From the NCBI GenBank assembly GCA_028684435.1, contig JAQUFX010000024.1, positions 1 to 16,707 of the forward strand: a stretch of DNA of 16,707 bases, given 5' to 3'. Below, piece by piece: positions 7,719-14,557 of the stretch. Each line of letters starts with the position of its first letter. The first letter of the stretch is position 1. The translations under genes and the position numbers were made by a program. The notes beneath the pieces are model-generated. The model searched no databases and was not told the origin of the DNA. It saw only the letters and a list, made by a program, of their open reading frames with translations. Source of the DNA: Bacilli bacterium. GTDB lineage: Bacteria > Bacillota_I > Bacilli_A > RF39 > UBA660.

Positions 7719-7795
7719 GGGGAATTAGCTCAGCTGGCTAGAGCATCTGCCTTGCACGCAGAGGGTCATCGGTTCGAATCCGATATTCTCCACCA
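7719..7795 (+). tRNA. tRNA-Ala (anticodon UGC), CCA encoded
   Basis: A complete cloverleaf can be drawn. The acceptor stem GGGGAAT pairs with ATTCTCC (one G-U), the D arm is GCTC...GAGC, the anticodon stem TCTGC/GCAGA encloses the loop CTTGCAC with anticodon TGC, and the T arm ATCGG-TTCGAAT-CCGAT is standard. Discriminator A and an encoded CCA end the gene at 7795. UGC reads the GCN alanine codons. It stands alone rather than in a tRNA or rRNA cluster, flanked by the two hairpin elements. Confidence 0.97.
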
Positions 7796-7806
7796 ATATG
7801 AATTAT

Positions 7807-7830
7807 AAGGCTTTTATAAGGCCTTTTTTA
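7807..7830 (+). terminator. Terminator of tRNA-Ala
   Basis: AAGGC (7807-7811) pairs with GCCTT (7821-7825) around a nine-base loop and runs into a T tract to 7829. The stem is short but GC-richer than its surroundings and correctly placed 11 bases after the tRNA. Confidence 0.6.
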
Positions 7831-7836
7831 TTAGTT

Positions 7837-7873
7837 AAAAAAAGGTGAGCACACAGTTTAACACTGTGTGCTC
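7837..7873 (-). terminator. Terminator of the leftward polymerase gene (part of copy B)
   Basis: Read leftward, the perfect 11-pair stem GAGCACACAGT/ACTGTGTGCTC (7873-7847, five-base loop) is followed by ACC and seven T (7843-7837). This is the shape of an intrinsic terminator and lies about 70 bases after the stop of the polymerase gene. The same stem is the first hairpin of element copy B. Confidence 0.6.
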
Positions 7874-7906
7874 TGGTGAGATAACAAACTAACTGTTTGC
7901 TATCTC
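7847..7906 (-). repeat. Two-hairpin element, copy B
   Basis: This is the second copy of the element at 7551-7608. The first stem is 7847-7873, 11 perfect pairs. The second is 7878-7906, 12 positions with one A-C mismatch (7884/7900), stem GAGATAACAAAC with GTTTGCTATCTC and a five-base loop. The linker (TGGT) and the following ATTA match copy A closely. Read leftward, TATAAT (7918-7913) lies six bases before the second stem, so a transcript from it would start at about the first stem base. It ends in a T run at 7843-7837. The role is unknown; the leftward terminator reading fits, but the repeated two-stem design suggests more than a terminator. Confidence 0.6.
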
Positions 7907-7943
7907 ATTAGTATTATAGTCTATTTTTATAAAAATATACCTA

Positions 7944-9191
7944 TTAATAACCATTTTTTATATTTCTTGATATTATTGTTGAATCATCTAGTAAACTTGA
8001 AGCTTTAAGGATGCTATTAGGTCCATATTTTGTTTTAATAAAATCAATAGCTTGATTAGTTTTATTAACAGTAGTTATTTCTTCATAAGTTTCAAATAAA
8101 CTAAGTTGCTGGCCAATATCATCTATTAAACCACCTAATTGAATAGTTATTTGTCTAATTGGTAAATATTCATAATATTTATCAAAAATATTCATACATA
8201 CTAAATAAATATCTTTTGAATCTTTAGTTAAATTATCTAATTTTACTCTTTTAGAAAAACCACCACCAATATTTTTAGAATATTTAATTGATAAGCAAAC
8301 TGATGAGGTTCTTTTTTTAGTTTCTCTTAATTTTTTGGTTAGCAAATCAATTGTTTCTCTAATAATTAAAGTTATATTTTTTTCATTATAATCTTTAAAT
8401 AAGACTTGCCCATGACTGATAGATTTATTTTTAGGTTCTTTATTTAAATCAATTATGGTAGTTAAATCGATACCATTAGCATGATTCCATAATTCAAGAC
8501 CTAAAACGCCATATTTTTCTTTTAAAATATTTTTATTGAAACAAGCTAAATCCTTAATAGAAAAGATACCTAAAGAATTTAAATTTTTTTCCATTCGAAA
8601 ACCAATTCCCCACATTTTAGATAAAGGTTCTATCTTCCATAATTTAGTTTTAATATCTTTAAAAGACCACAAGGCAATATTATTTTTATTATTTTTAGCA
8701 TCTAAGTCCATAGCTACTTTAGCTAATATTATATTTGGTCCTATCCCTGCAGTAGCAATAAGTCCAGTTTTTTCTTTTACTTTTTCTAAAAGAAATAATG
8801 CCAGTTCATAAGGTGTTTTTTTATATAAAGACAAATAATTTGTAACATCTAAAAATACTTCATCAATTGAATATATATGCATATCTTCACTAGATATAAA
8901 TTCTTCATATACTTTTATTACTTCATTACTTTTCTTATGATATAACCCCATTCTTGGGGGAACCTTAAGATATTTAATATTTTTAGGTAAATCATAAATT
9001 CTAGTTCGACCATTAATACCAAACTTTTTTAAATAAGGAGTTACTGCTAAAGTCATAGCACCTTTATTATTAGAACATACTATTAAAGGAGTAGTGAACA
9101 TATCTAATTTTCTTTCAATACATTCACAAGCGGCAAAGAAACTTTTTAAATCAATAGCTATAATACTTCTTTTAACATTTATATTTTCCAT
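7944..9191 (-). CDS. Y-family lesion-bypass DNA polymerase (UvrX/UmuC-like)
   Basis: This 415-residue polymerase belongs to the ImpB/MucB/SamB (Y) family that copies damaged templates. The palm residues are present: Asp14 in IAIDLKSFFAACE with Glu23, and the SIDE motif at 108-111 in YSIDEVFLDVT. The thumb (GIGPNIILAKVAMDLDAKNNK, then MWGIGFRMEKNLNSLGI) and little-finger domain follow. Near the C-terminus QLSLF (362-366) is a typical beta-clamp-binding motif. The N-terminus (KSFFAACECIERKLD, TLAVTPYLKKFGI) is closer to UvrX/YqjW than to DinB pol IV, in my judgement. It diverges from priA, and its promoter overlaps a candidate LexA box, so SOS induction is likely. The best leftward terminator lies at 7837-7873. 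UvrX-type genes are often plasmid- or prophage-borne, but no mobile gene is seen here. Confidence 0.9.
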   Translation of the reverse strand: MENINVKRSIIAIDLKSFFAACECIERKLDMFTTPLIVCSNNKGAMTLAVTPYLKKFGINGRTRIYDLPKNIKYLKVPPRMGLYHKKSNEVIKVYEEFISSEDMHIYSIDEVFLDVTNYLSLYKKTPYELALFLLEKVKEKTGLIATAGIGPNIILAKVAMDLDAKNNKNNIALWSFKDIKTKLWKIEPLSKMWGIGFRMEKNLNSLGIFSIKDLACFNKNILKEKYGVLGLELWNHANGIDLTTIIDLNKEPKNKSISHGQVLFKDYNEKNITLIIRETIDLLTKKLRETKKRTSSVCLSIKYSKNIGGGFSKRVKLDNLTKDSKDIYLVCMNIFDKYYEYLPIRQITIQLGGLIDDIGQQLSLFETYEEITTVNKTNQAIDFIKTKYGPNSILKASSLLDDSTIISRNIKNGY

Positions 9192-9207
9192 ATTTTCACC
9201 CCATTTA

Positions 9208-9236
9208 ATTATGAAACATTTGTACTATAATTTCAA
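9208..9236 (-). promoter_or_regulatory. Promoter of the Y-family polymerase gene
   Basis: Read leftward, TTGAAA (9236-9231) and CATAAT (9213-9208) are separated by exactly 17 bases, each five of six to the SigA consensus. This is one of the best promoters in the window. The ribosome site GGGGTG lies just before the ATG. Confidence 0.7.
9213..9226 (-). promoter_or_regulatory. Candidate LexA (DinR) operator
   Basis: Read leftward the bases AGTACAAATGTTTC match 12 of 14 positions of the Bacillus DinR box as I recall it (CGAACRNRYGTTYC), missing only the first and third. The site fills most of the -35 to -10 spacer and touches the first base of the -10, so a bound repressor would block RNA polymerase. 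It lies about 45 bases upstream of the likely priA start, so an effect on priA is less likely. Confidence 0.55.
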
Positions 9237-9257
9237 CTGGTAAATATTGCTTAATTT

Positions 9258-9266
9258 TGATATAAT
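9258..9266 (+). promoter_or_regulatory. Extended -10 promoter of priA
   Basis: TGATATAAT (9258-9266) is a perfect extended -10 (TGnTATAAT); no good -35 is visible at the usual distance (CTGGTA at 9237-9242 is weak). Transcription would begin near 9273, ahead of the ribosome site GGGAGG (9280-9285). Confidence 0.5.
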
Positions 9267-9292
9267 TTTTATATGATGAGGGAGGTATTTAT

Positions 9293-11464
9293 ATGTATGC
9301 AGAAGTATTGGTAGAATATGGAGTTAAATCACTTGATAAAACCTTTACATATATAATACCTGATACTTTAAAAGATAAATTACAAGTGGGAATGAAAGTA
9401 ATTGTTCCTTTTGGTAATCAAAAAATAAATGGCTTTGTTATTAATATTAAAGATGAAGAAAATTATGATAAATTAAAAGAAATAATAAAAATAAGTAATG
9501 AAGATTTAATTTTAAATGAAGAATTATTAGAATTAGGTCTTTACTTAAAAGAAAAAACTTTATGCACCTTAATAACAGCTTATAATACTATGTTTCCAAG
9601 TAGTTTAAAAATAAAAACCATCACTACTAATTATAATTTATATAATATTTATATTAATATTAAAGATGAAAATAAAGCGAAAGAATTTATTTTAAATAAT
9701 AAAAGAAGTATTAAAAAGATTGAACTTATTAATAAATTATTAAATAAAGAATTAGTATTAAAAAAAGAATATAATAACTATATAATAAATGAATTATTAG
9801 AAAAAAATATTATTTCTTTAAAATATGAAACAAAATATCGTTTAAATAAAGAAAAGATAAAAGAAAAAAAATTCAAATTAACAAAAGAACAAGAAGTTGC
9901 TATTAATAGAGTTGATTTAAATAATAATGGTACTTATTTAATTCATGGTGTGACGGGATCAGGTAAAACAGAAGTATATATGAATTTAATTGAAAAGGTT
10001 ATAAGTAATGGTAAAACTGCCATTATGCTTGTTCCGGAAATAAGTTTAACGACCCAAATAGTAAATCGTTTTTATAATCGATTCGGTTTTAATGTTGCTA
10101 TTTTTCATAGTGGTTTATCTGATGGCGAAAGACACGATGAATATAAAAAAATAATTAATGGTGAAGTAAAAATCGTAGTTGGAACTAGAAGTGCAATATT
10201 TACTCCTCTTAAAAATATAGGAATCCTTATTATTGATGAAGAACATAGTACTAATTATAAACAAGAAAATAATCCCAGATATAATACTATTGATATCGCA
10301 TTAAAAAGAAGTGAGTATCATGAAGTCCCTTTAGTTCTTGGAAGTGCAACTCCATCTTTAGAAGCCTATGCGAGAGCCTTAAAAGGAAATTATCAACTTA
10401 TTACGATGAAAAATAGAATTGGGTCATCAAAAATACCTAAAATAAATATTGTTGATATGAATTTAGAGGCTAAAAAAAGAAACATGATTATTAGTGATGA
10501 ACTTGATAAAAAAATTAAAGAAAGATTAAAAAATAAAGAACAAATAATGATATTTTTAAATAGAAGGGGATTTAATACGATAGTTAATTGTATTAATTGT
10601 AATTATACTTTTAAATGTCCTAATTGTGAAATAAGCTTAACTTATCATAAGTCAACTAATAATTTAAGATGTCATTATTGTGGATATACAATATTTAAAC
10701 CTGAGGTTTGTCCTAGTTGCACCGAAAAAGCTTTAACTTCGTATGGATTAGGAACAGAAAAACTAGAAGAAACTATAAAAGAAAAATATCCAGAAGCTAG
10801 AATTATTAGAATGGATGCTGATACAACTACAAGAAAAGGAGCTCATGAAAATATTATTAAAAAAATCGAAAATGAAGAAGTAGATATTTTAATAGGTACC
10901 CAAATGATATCTAAAGGATTAGATTTTCCTAAAGTGACTTTAGTAGGAGTAATTAATGCTGATGAGTCTTTAAATATACCTGACTTTAGAAGTGGAGAAT
11001 ATACTTTTAGTTTACTTAATCAAGTTTCAGGAAGAGCTGGAAGAAGTAATTTAGAAGGTGAAGTTATTATTCAAACCTTTAATCCAGATAATCAAATTAT
11101 CAACTTTGTAAAAGAAAGTAATTATTTAAATTTATTTAAATATGAAATGAATATCAGAAAGTTATTAAGTTATCCCCCTTATTATTATTTGACTATTTTA
11201 AAAATAGCATCTAAAGATTATAATAAAGCATCAATAGAGGCAAATAAAATATCTGATTATTTAAATAAAAATTTAACTAATACTATTATATTAGGACCGA
11301 CTACCGCTGGAATGTTTAAAATAAATAATATTTATCGCTTTCAAATAATTTTAAAATATAAGAATTTTGATTATATAAAAGAAGCACTAAAATATATAGA
11401 TAGTATGTATATTACTGATAAAAATATTTCTATTGAAATAGATGTTAACCCAGTTAGAATATAA
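9293..11464 (+). CDS. priA: Primosomal replication restart helicase PriA
   Basis: PriA recognises abandoned forks and D-loops and starts primosome reassembly, in Bacillota by recruiting DnaD, DnaB and the DnaI-loaded helicase; dnaB and dnaI are also in this window. The 723-residue protein has the N-terminal DNA-binding domain (VEYGVKSLDKTFTYIIP, VGMKVIVPFGNQKINGFV), Walker A GVTGSGKT at 219-226, the DEEH box at 315-318 and GSATPS. Eight zinc-binding cysteines follow at 433, 436, 442, 445, 460, 463, 473 and 476. Late helicase motifs include IGTQMISKGLDFPKV and VSGRAGR. Length is close to E. coli PriA and shorter than Bacillus PriA (about 800), the N-terminal linker being shorter. The ATG is well placed after GGGAGG. 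Confidence 0.96.
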   Translation: MYAEVLVEYGVKSLDKTFTYIIPDTLKDKLQVGMKVIVPFGNQKINGFVINIKDEENYDKLKEIIKISNEDLILNEELLELGLYLKEKTLCTLITAYNTMFPSSLKIKTITTNYNLYNIYINIKDENKAKEFILNNKRSIKKIELINKLLNKELVLKKEYNNYIINELLEKNIISLKYETKYRLNKEKIKEKKFKLTKEQEVAINRVDLNNNGTYLIHGVTGSGKTEVYMNLIEKVISNGKTAIMLVPEISLTTQIVNRFYNRFGFNVAIFHSGLSDGERHDEYKKIINGEVKIVVGTRSAIFTPLKNIGILIIDEEHSTNYKQENNPRYNTIDIALKRSEYHEVPLVLGSATPSLEAYARALKGNYQLITMKNRIGSSKIPKINIVDMNLEAKKRNMIISDELDKKIKERLKNKEQIMIFLNRRGFNTIVNCINCNYTFKCPNCEISLTYHKSTNNLRCHYCGYTIFKPEVCPSCTEKALTSYGLGTEKLEETIKEKYPEARIIRMDADTTTRKGAHENIIKKIENEEVDILIGTQMISKGLDFPKVTLVGVINADESLNIPDFRSGEYTFSLLNQVSGRAGRSNLEGEVIIQTFNPDNQIINFVKESNYLNLFKYEMNIRKLLSYPPYYYLTILKIASKDYNKASIEANKISDYLNKNLTNTIILGPTTAGMFKINNIYRFQIILKYKNFDYIKEALKYIDSMYITDKNISIEIDVNPVRI

Positions 11465-11493
11465 TTGTGCAAACAATAAATATATTGTATTAT
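11465..11493 (+). promoter_or_regulatory. Candidate promoter of tmk
   Basis: TTGTGC (11465-11470, three of six) and TATTAT (11488-11493, five of six) are 17 bases apart in the short gap between priA and tmk. Read-through from priA is an alternative, since no terminator is seen. Confidence 0.35.
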
Positions 11494-11515
11494 AAAGTAG
11501 AAAGTAGGAAGATGT

Positions 11516-12193
11516 ATGCAAGGGAAATTAATCGTAATTGAAGGAACGGATTGTTCGGGAAAAGAAACTCAAGCACGGCTTTTAGTAGACAAATTAAATA
11601 AGGAAGGTAAAAAGGCAGTCTTTATATCATTTCCTATGTATAATACTCCAACTGGAGAAATAATAGCTGCTAATATTTTAGGGAAATCTGAATATGGAAA
11701 ATGTACCTTTCCTGAAGGCACAACTAATATACCACCTAAGGTAGCTGCTCTTTATTATGCAGCTGATCGTCTATATAATATAAGCTTAATTAAAGAAAAT
11801 TTAGATAATGGTTATATTATAATTATGGATCGTTATGTTGAATCTAATATGGGACATCAAGGAGCAAAATTAAATAATGAAAAAGAAAAAATAGAAATGT
11901 TGTTATGGCTTGAACATTTAGAATTTCAAATGCTAGATTTACCAAAACCTGATAAAGTTATCTTTTTATATTTACCATACAAATATGGAGAAGAGTTAAG
12001 ATGTAAAAGAAATGAAAAAGATGGTGCAGAGCGTGATGCAAATCATTTAATTAATGCTGAAAAAACATATTTTTTAATGGCAGAAAGATATAAATTTAAT
12101 ACCATAAATTGTGTAGCTAATAAAAAGGTAAAATCAATTGAAGAAATAAATAATGAATTATATGATATTGTAAGTGATTATATTGCAAACTAA
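11516..12193 (+). CDS. tmk: Thymidylate (dTMP) kinase family protein
   Basis: The 225-residue protein is a P-loop deoxynucleoside monophosphate kinase of the thymidylate kinase family, phosphorylating dTMP to dTDP. The P-loop is EGTDCSGKETQ (residues 9-19), DRY at 105-107 is followed by VESNMGHQGAK (family pattern DRYxxSxxAYQG), and a basic LID-like stretch ELRCKRNEKDGAERDANH follows PDKVIFLYLP. The P-loop is unusual: Cys13-Ser14 and Glu17 occupy positions where bacterial Tmk usually has Gly-Ala/Ser and Thr. The long insertion after residue 45 (IIAANILGKSEYGKCTFPEGTTNIPP, described here only by its ends I46 to P71) also differs from the Bacillus enzyme. Substrate assignment is therefore likely but not certain. 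The ATG follows AGGAAG. Confidence 0.8.
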   Translation: MQGKLIVIEGTDCSGKETQARLLVDKLNKEGKKAVFISFPMYNTPTGEIIAANILGKSEYGKCTFPEGTTNIPPKVAALYYAADRLYNISLIKENLDNGYIIIMDRYVESNMGHQGAKLNNEKEKIEMLLWLEHLEFQMLDLPKPDKVIFLYLPYKYGEELRCKRNEKDGAERDANHLINAEKTYFLMAERYKFNTINCVANKKVKSIEEINNELYDIVSDYIAN

Positions 12194-12327
12194 ATGTAAA
12201 ACTTATATTTGCATATATCTCTTTTTTATTAATTTTTGTATAATTGAGATATGAGTGAGATTTCTATTTTTATACTCGACATTTTTTTAAATTTAAAAAT
12301 GCTATCCTTTATTAAAAGGAGGGTAAT

Positions 12328-12501
12328 ATGAAGGTGAAAATATTTGATGAATCTCATGAAAAAGATTTAGAAACATCAATAAATAATTTCTTGTTAAGTA
12401 ATATTGATGTTATTGATATTAAATATGATATTGATGTAACAGCTAGCGGAGAAGAACAAATTTATTGTTTTTCAGCTATGATAATATATAAAGATTTGTG
12501 A
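12328..12501 (+). CDS. Cse60-like small sporulation protein
   Basis: A 57-codon gene fills the gap between tmk and murJ. It has the strongest ribosome site nearby (AAAGGAGGG, 12315-12323) five bases before the ATG. The translation starts MKVKIFDESHEKDLETSINN and ends EEQIYCFSAMIIYKDL. The FDESHEKDLE and QIYCFSAMIIY segments match what I remember of Bacillus Cse60, a roughly 60-residue protein made in the mother cell under SigE; its function is unknown. It ends with TGA, which supports the standard code. murJ starts 10 bases later and probably shares its transcript. Upstream, 12194-12327 is non-coding and AT-rich with an isolated TATAAT (12239-12244) but no convincing -35 or SigE promoter. Confidence 0.8.
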   Translation: MKVKIFDESHEKDLETSINNFLLSNIDVIDIKYDIDVTASGEEQIYCFSAMIIYKDL

Positions 12502-12511
12502 GTGACGTATA

Positions 12512-14161
12512 ATGAAAAAAAACAGTTTTATAGAGGGTACTTTAATAGCTACCGCATCCGTAATATTAGTTAAAATATTAGGGATGCTTTATGTTATACC
12601 TTTTTATATAATTGTTGGTTCAAAAGGGGGAGCTTTATATAGTTATGCTTATAATATATATTTAATTTTTTTAAGTATTTCATCTGCTGGGATTCCTAGT
12701 GCTATTAGTAAAATAATAAGTGAATATAATGCCCTTGGAATGTTAGAAGCTAAAACTAGAGCATTTAAATTAGGTAAAAAGTTTATCGGTTATTTTTCAA
12801 TAGCTGCTTTTATTATTTTATTTTTATTTGCTGAAGAGATGGCTTTATTAATACTAGGTAATTTAACTGGAGGTAATACTGTTCAAGATGTAGCTTTTGT
12901 TATTAGATGTGTCTCTTTTGCGATTCTTATTATTCCTCATTTAAGTGTAACTAAAGGATACTTACAAGCTCATAGATATATAACTCCTTCATCAAATAGT
13001 AATTTATTAGAACAAATAGTAAGAATTTTCGTAATTTTAACTGGTTCATATTTAGCTTATAAAATATTAGATGCCTCTTTAACAGTAACAGTTGGGATAG
13101 CTGTATCAGGTGCTTTTTTTGGGGGATTAATAGCTTACATTTATTTATTAAAAATAATTAGAAAAAATAAAAAAGAACTTAATTTAGATAAAAAATATGA
13201 AAAAGATAAAATAACAAATAAAGCGATAGTTAAAAAGATTGGTCTTTATGCTTTGCCTTTTATAATAATTAATTTAGTTACGCAAATATACAGTTTTACC
13301 GATATGGTATTAATTTTAAGGACTCTTGATCACTTAGGTTATTCAGCTTATGATGTTGAATTTATAACGAGCGTTATTTCTACGTGGGGAGTTAAACTTG
13401 GTATGATAGTAAACTCAATAGCAATGGGAATGACAGTTACTTTAATACCATCAATAGTAGAATCATATACCAAGAAAAATTGGAGTGATTTAAATAATAA
13501 GTTTAATAAAGCTTTGCAGATAATTATTTATGTCTCAATACCTCTTACTTTAGGCTTATCAATTTTAGCTACTCCAGTATGGACAGTATTTTATAATATC
13601 AATCATTATGGGGGAGCAATATTACAAGTTTTAATTTTTAATTCATTAGCTGTTAATGTTTATATGATTGTTTCTACCAGTTTGCAAAGTATGAATAAGT
13701 TTAAAGCAGTATATCAATCAGCTATATTTGGATTTTTACTTAATGCTGTATTAGTAATACCTTTTATGATATTATTTAATAATATTAATATCCCAGCCTA
13801 TTATGGAGCAATATTAGCAACATTTATTAGTTATTTAGTATCCATTTATATTGGTTTAAAAGCAATTGGTGAAGAACATAAAATGTCATATCAAGATACT
13901 TATAAGCAAGTATTTAAAATCTTGGTTCCAAGCATTTTAATGGTCGTAGTATTACTAGTGATGAATCAATTTTTACCATTTAATATATACAGTAGAACTT
14001 CAGCTCTTAAATTAATTATGATTGATGCTGTTGTAGGTGGGATTATATATATTGGAGTTAGTTATAAATTAGGGATTCCAAATCATATCTTTGGTGGTAA
14101 AGAATTAAGTAAAGTAATAAAAAAACTTACTTTTGGTAAGTTTCAAATTAAAGAAAAATAA
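12512..14161 (+). CDS. murJ: MurJ (YtgP/SpoVB family) lipid II flippase
   Basis: This 549-residue MATE-like polytopic protein belongs to the polysaccharide transport/SpoVB group of the MOP superfamily. The N-terminus (SFIEGTLIATASVILVKILG, then YVIPFYIIVGSKGGALYSYA and GIPSAISKIISEYNALG) follows Bacillus YtgP, the MurJ that flips lipid II outward. Hydrophobic segments recur through the whole protein, consistent with about 14 membrane helices, and a charged cytoplasmic loop of Lys/Asp/Glu lies at about 220-240. The basic pocket residues expected for lipid II binding cannot be verified by eye. SpoVB and YkvU paralogues are the main alternatives, which matters because a sporulation-type gene sits just upstream. 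The ribosome site (GAGTG) is weak, so coupling to the preceding gene is plausible. Confidence 0.85.
   Translation: MKKNSFIEGTLIATASVILVKILGMLYVIPFYIIVGSKGGALYSYAYNIYLIFLSISSAGIPSAISKIISEYNALGMLEAKTRAFKLGKKFIGYFSIAAFIILFLFAEEMALLILGNLTGGNTVQDVAFVIRCVSFAILIIPHLSVTKGYLQAHRYITPSSNSNLLEQIVRIFVILTGSYLAYKILDASLTVTVGIAVSGAFFGGLIAYIYLLKIIRKNKKELNLDKKYEKDKITNKAIVKKIGLYALPFIIINLVTQIYSFTDMVLILRTLDHLGYSAYDVEFITSVISTWGVKLGMIVNSIAMGMTVTLIPSIVESYTKKNWSDLNNKFNKALQIIIYVSIPLTLGLSILATPVWTVFYNINHYGGAILQVLIFNSLAVNVYMIVSTSLQSMNKFKAVYQSAIFGFLLNAVLVIPFMILFNNINIPAYYGAILATFISYLVSIYIGLKAIGEEHKMSYQDTYKQVFKILVPSILMVVVLLVMNQFLPFNIYSRTSALKLIMIDAVVGGIIYIGVSYKLGIPNHIFGGKELSKVIKKLTFGKFQIKEK
14119..14143 (-). terminator. Leftward terminator embedded in the 3' end of murJ
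   Basis: AAACTTAC (14123-14130) and GTAAGTTT (14136-14143) form a perfect 8-pair stem with a five-base loop. Read leftward it is followed by a run of seven T (14125-14119, overlapping the stem foot). This is the right place and polarity to end the 14162-14497 transcript, although it lies in coding sequence of the opposing gene. Confidence 0.6.
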
Positions 14162-14497
14162 TTAAACCATATACATTGAATTAGAATAATTATTATCACT
14201 ATCATGATAATTTCCTGGTGTTTGTCCGGTATCTCCTTCTATTTTATTAACTCTCATTTCTAATCTGTTAACTTGTCTTTCTAATTTAGATAAACGGGAA
14301 TCAATGTCTGAAGCCATTGCACCATATTGTTGCATCGTGCTTCCGGGCATAATGTTTCCTCCAACAGCTGGTCCAGCATAGAAATTAGAATTAGCTGCTA
14401 CTTGATTGGGAATTAAATTCGGTCCCATTTGGCCCATTCCAGGATTCATACTATTATAACCATATCCAGAGAAAAAAGTATTTCGATCTTTTTTCAT
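14162..14497 (-). CDS. Gly/Asn/Met-rich protein with a short coiled coil, unknown function
   Basis: I do not recognise a named family. The first 60 residues are low complexity and rich in Gly, Asn, Met, Pro, Ala and Tyr (GYGYNSMNPGMGQMGPN), with no signal peptide or membrane segment. Residues 64-87 form a clear coiled coil: Ile65, Leu69, Leu72, Val76, Leu79, Val83 and Ile86 keep exact heptad spacing in DIDSRLSKLERQVNRLEMRV. The tail is polar (YHDSDNNYSNS). The layout resembles small spore-coat or surface-assembly proteins, but that is only an inference. The ATG at 14497 follows GAGGTG; the upstream in-frame GTG is part of that site. Codons look richer in G and C than in neighbours. The stop abuts the murJ stop with no gap. 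Confidence 0.75.
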   Translation of the reverse strand: MKKDRNTFFSGYGYNSMNPGMGQMGPNLIPNQVAANSNFYAGPAVGGNIMPGSTMQQYGAMASDIDSRLSKLERQVNRLEMRVNKIEGDTGQTPGNYHDSDNNYSNSMYMV

Positions 14498-14515
14498 TAA
14501 CTTCACCTCTAGACT

Positions 14516-14544
14516 ATTATATGTATAGTTTATAAAATGTTTAA
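14516..14544 (-). promoter_or_regulatory. Candidate promoter of the 14162-14497 gene
   Basis: Read leftward, a perfect TATAAT (14521-14516) is 17 bases from TTAAAC (14544-14539), a weak three-of-six -35. It lies in the divergent gap to trmB. Confidence 0.45.
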
Positions 14545-14557
14545 AAAAGGAGTAAAT

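Noticed and set aside
8536..8811. Rightward open frame of 91 codons
   Set aside because: It is antisense to the conserved polymerase domain and has no ribosome site.
7719..9191. tRNA-linked genomic island carrying the polymerase
   Set aside because: There is no integrase, no transposase and no visible repeat of the tRNA 3' end; kept only as a low-interest possibility.
12215..12252. Inverted repeat ATATCTC/GAGATAT after tmk
   Set aside because: It has a 24-base loop, A-T rich arms and no T run directly after it, so it is not a credible terminator; as an operator it is unsupported.
12284..12299. Perfect palindrome TTTTTAAATTTAAAAA
   Set aside because: A simple A/T palindrome of this kind is expected by chance at this base composition.
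12499..12501. TGA read as Trp (Mycoplasma code)
   Set aside because: Stopping at this TGA gives a Cse60-like protein of normal length, and Trp is encoded by TGG in conserved places (for example DPWP in TrmB).
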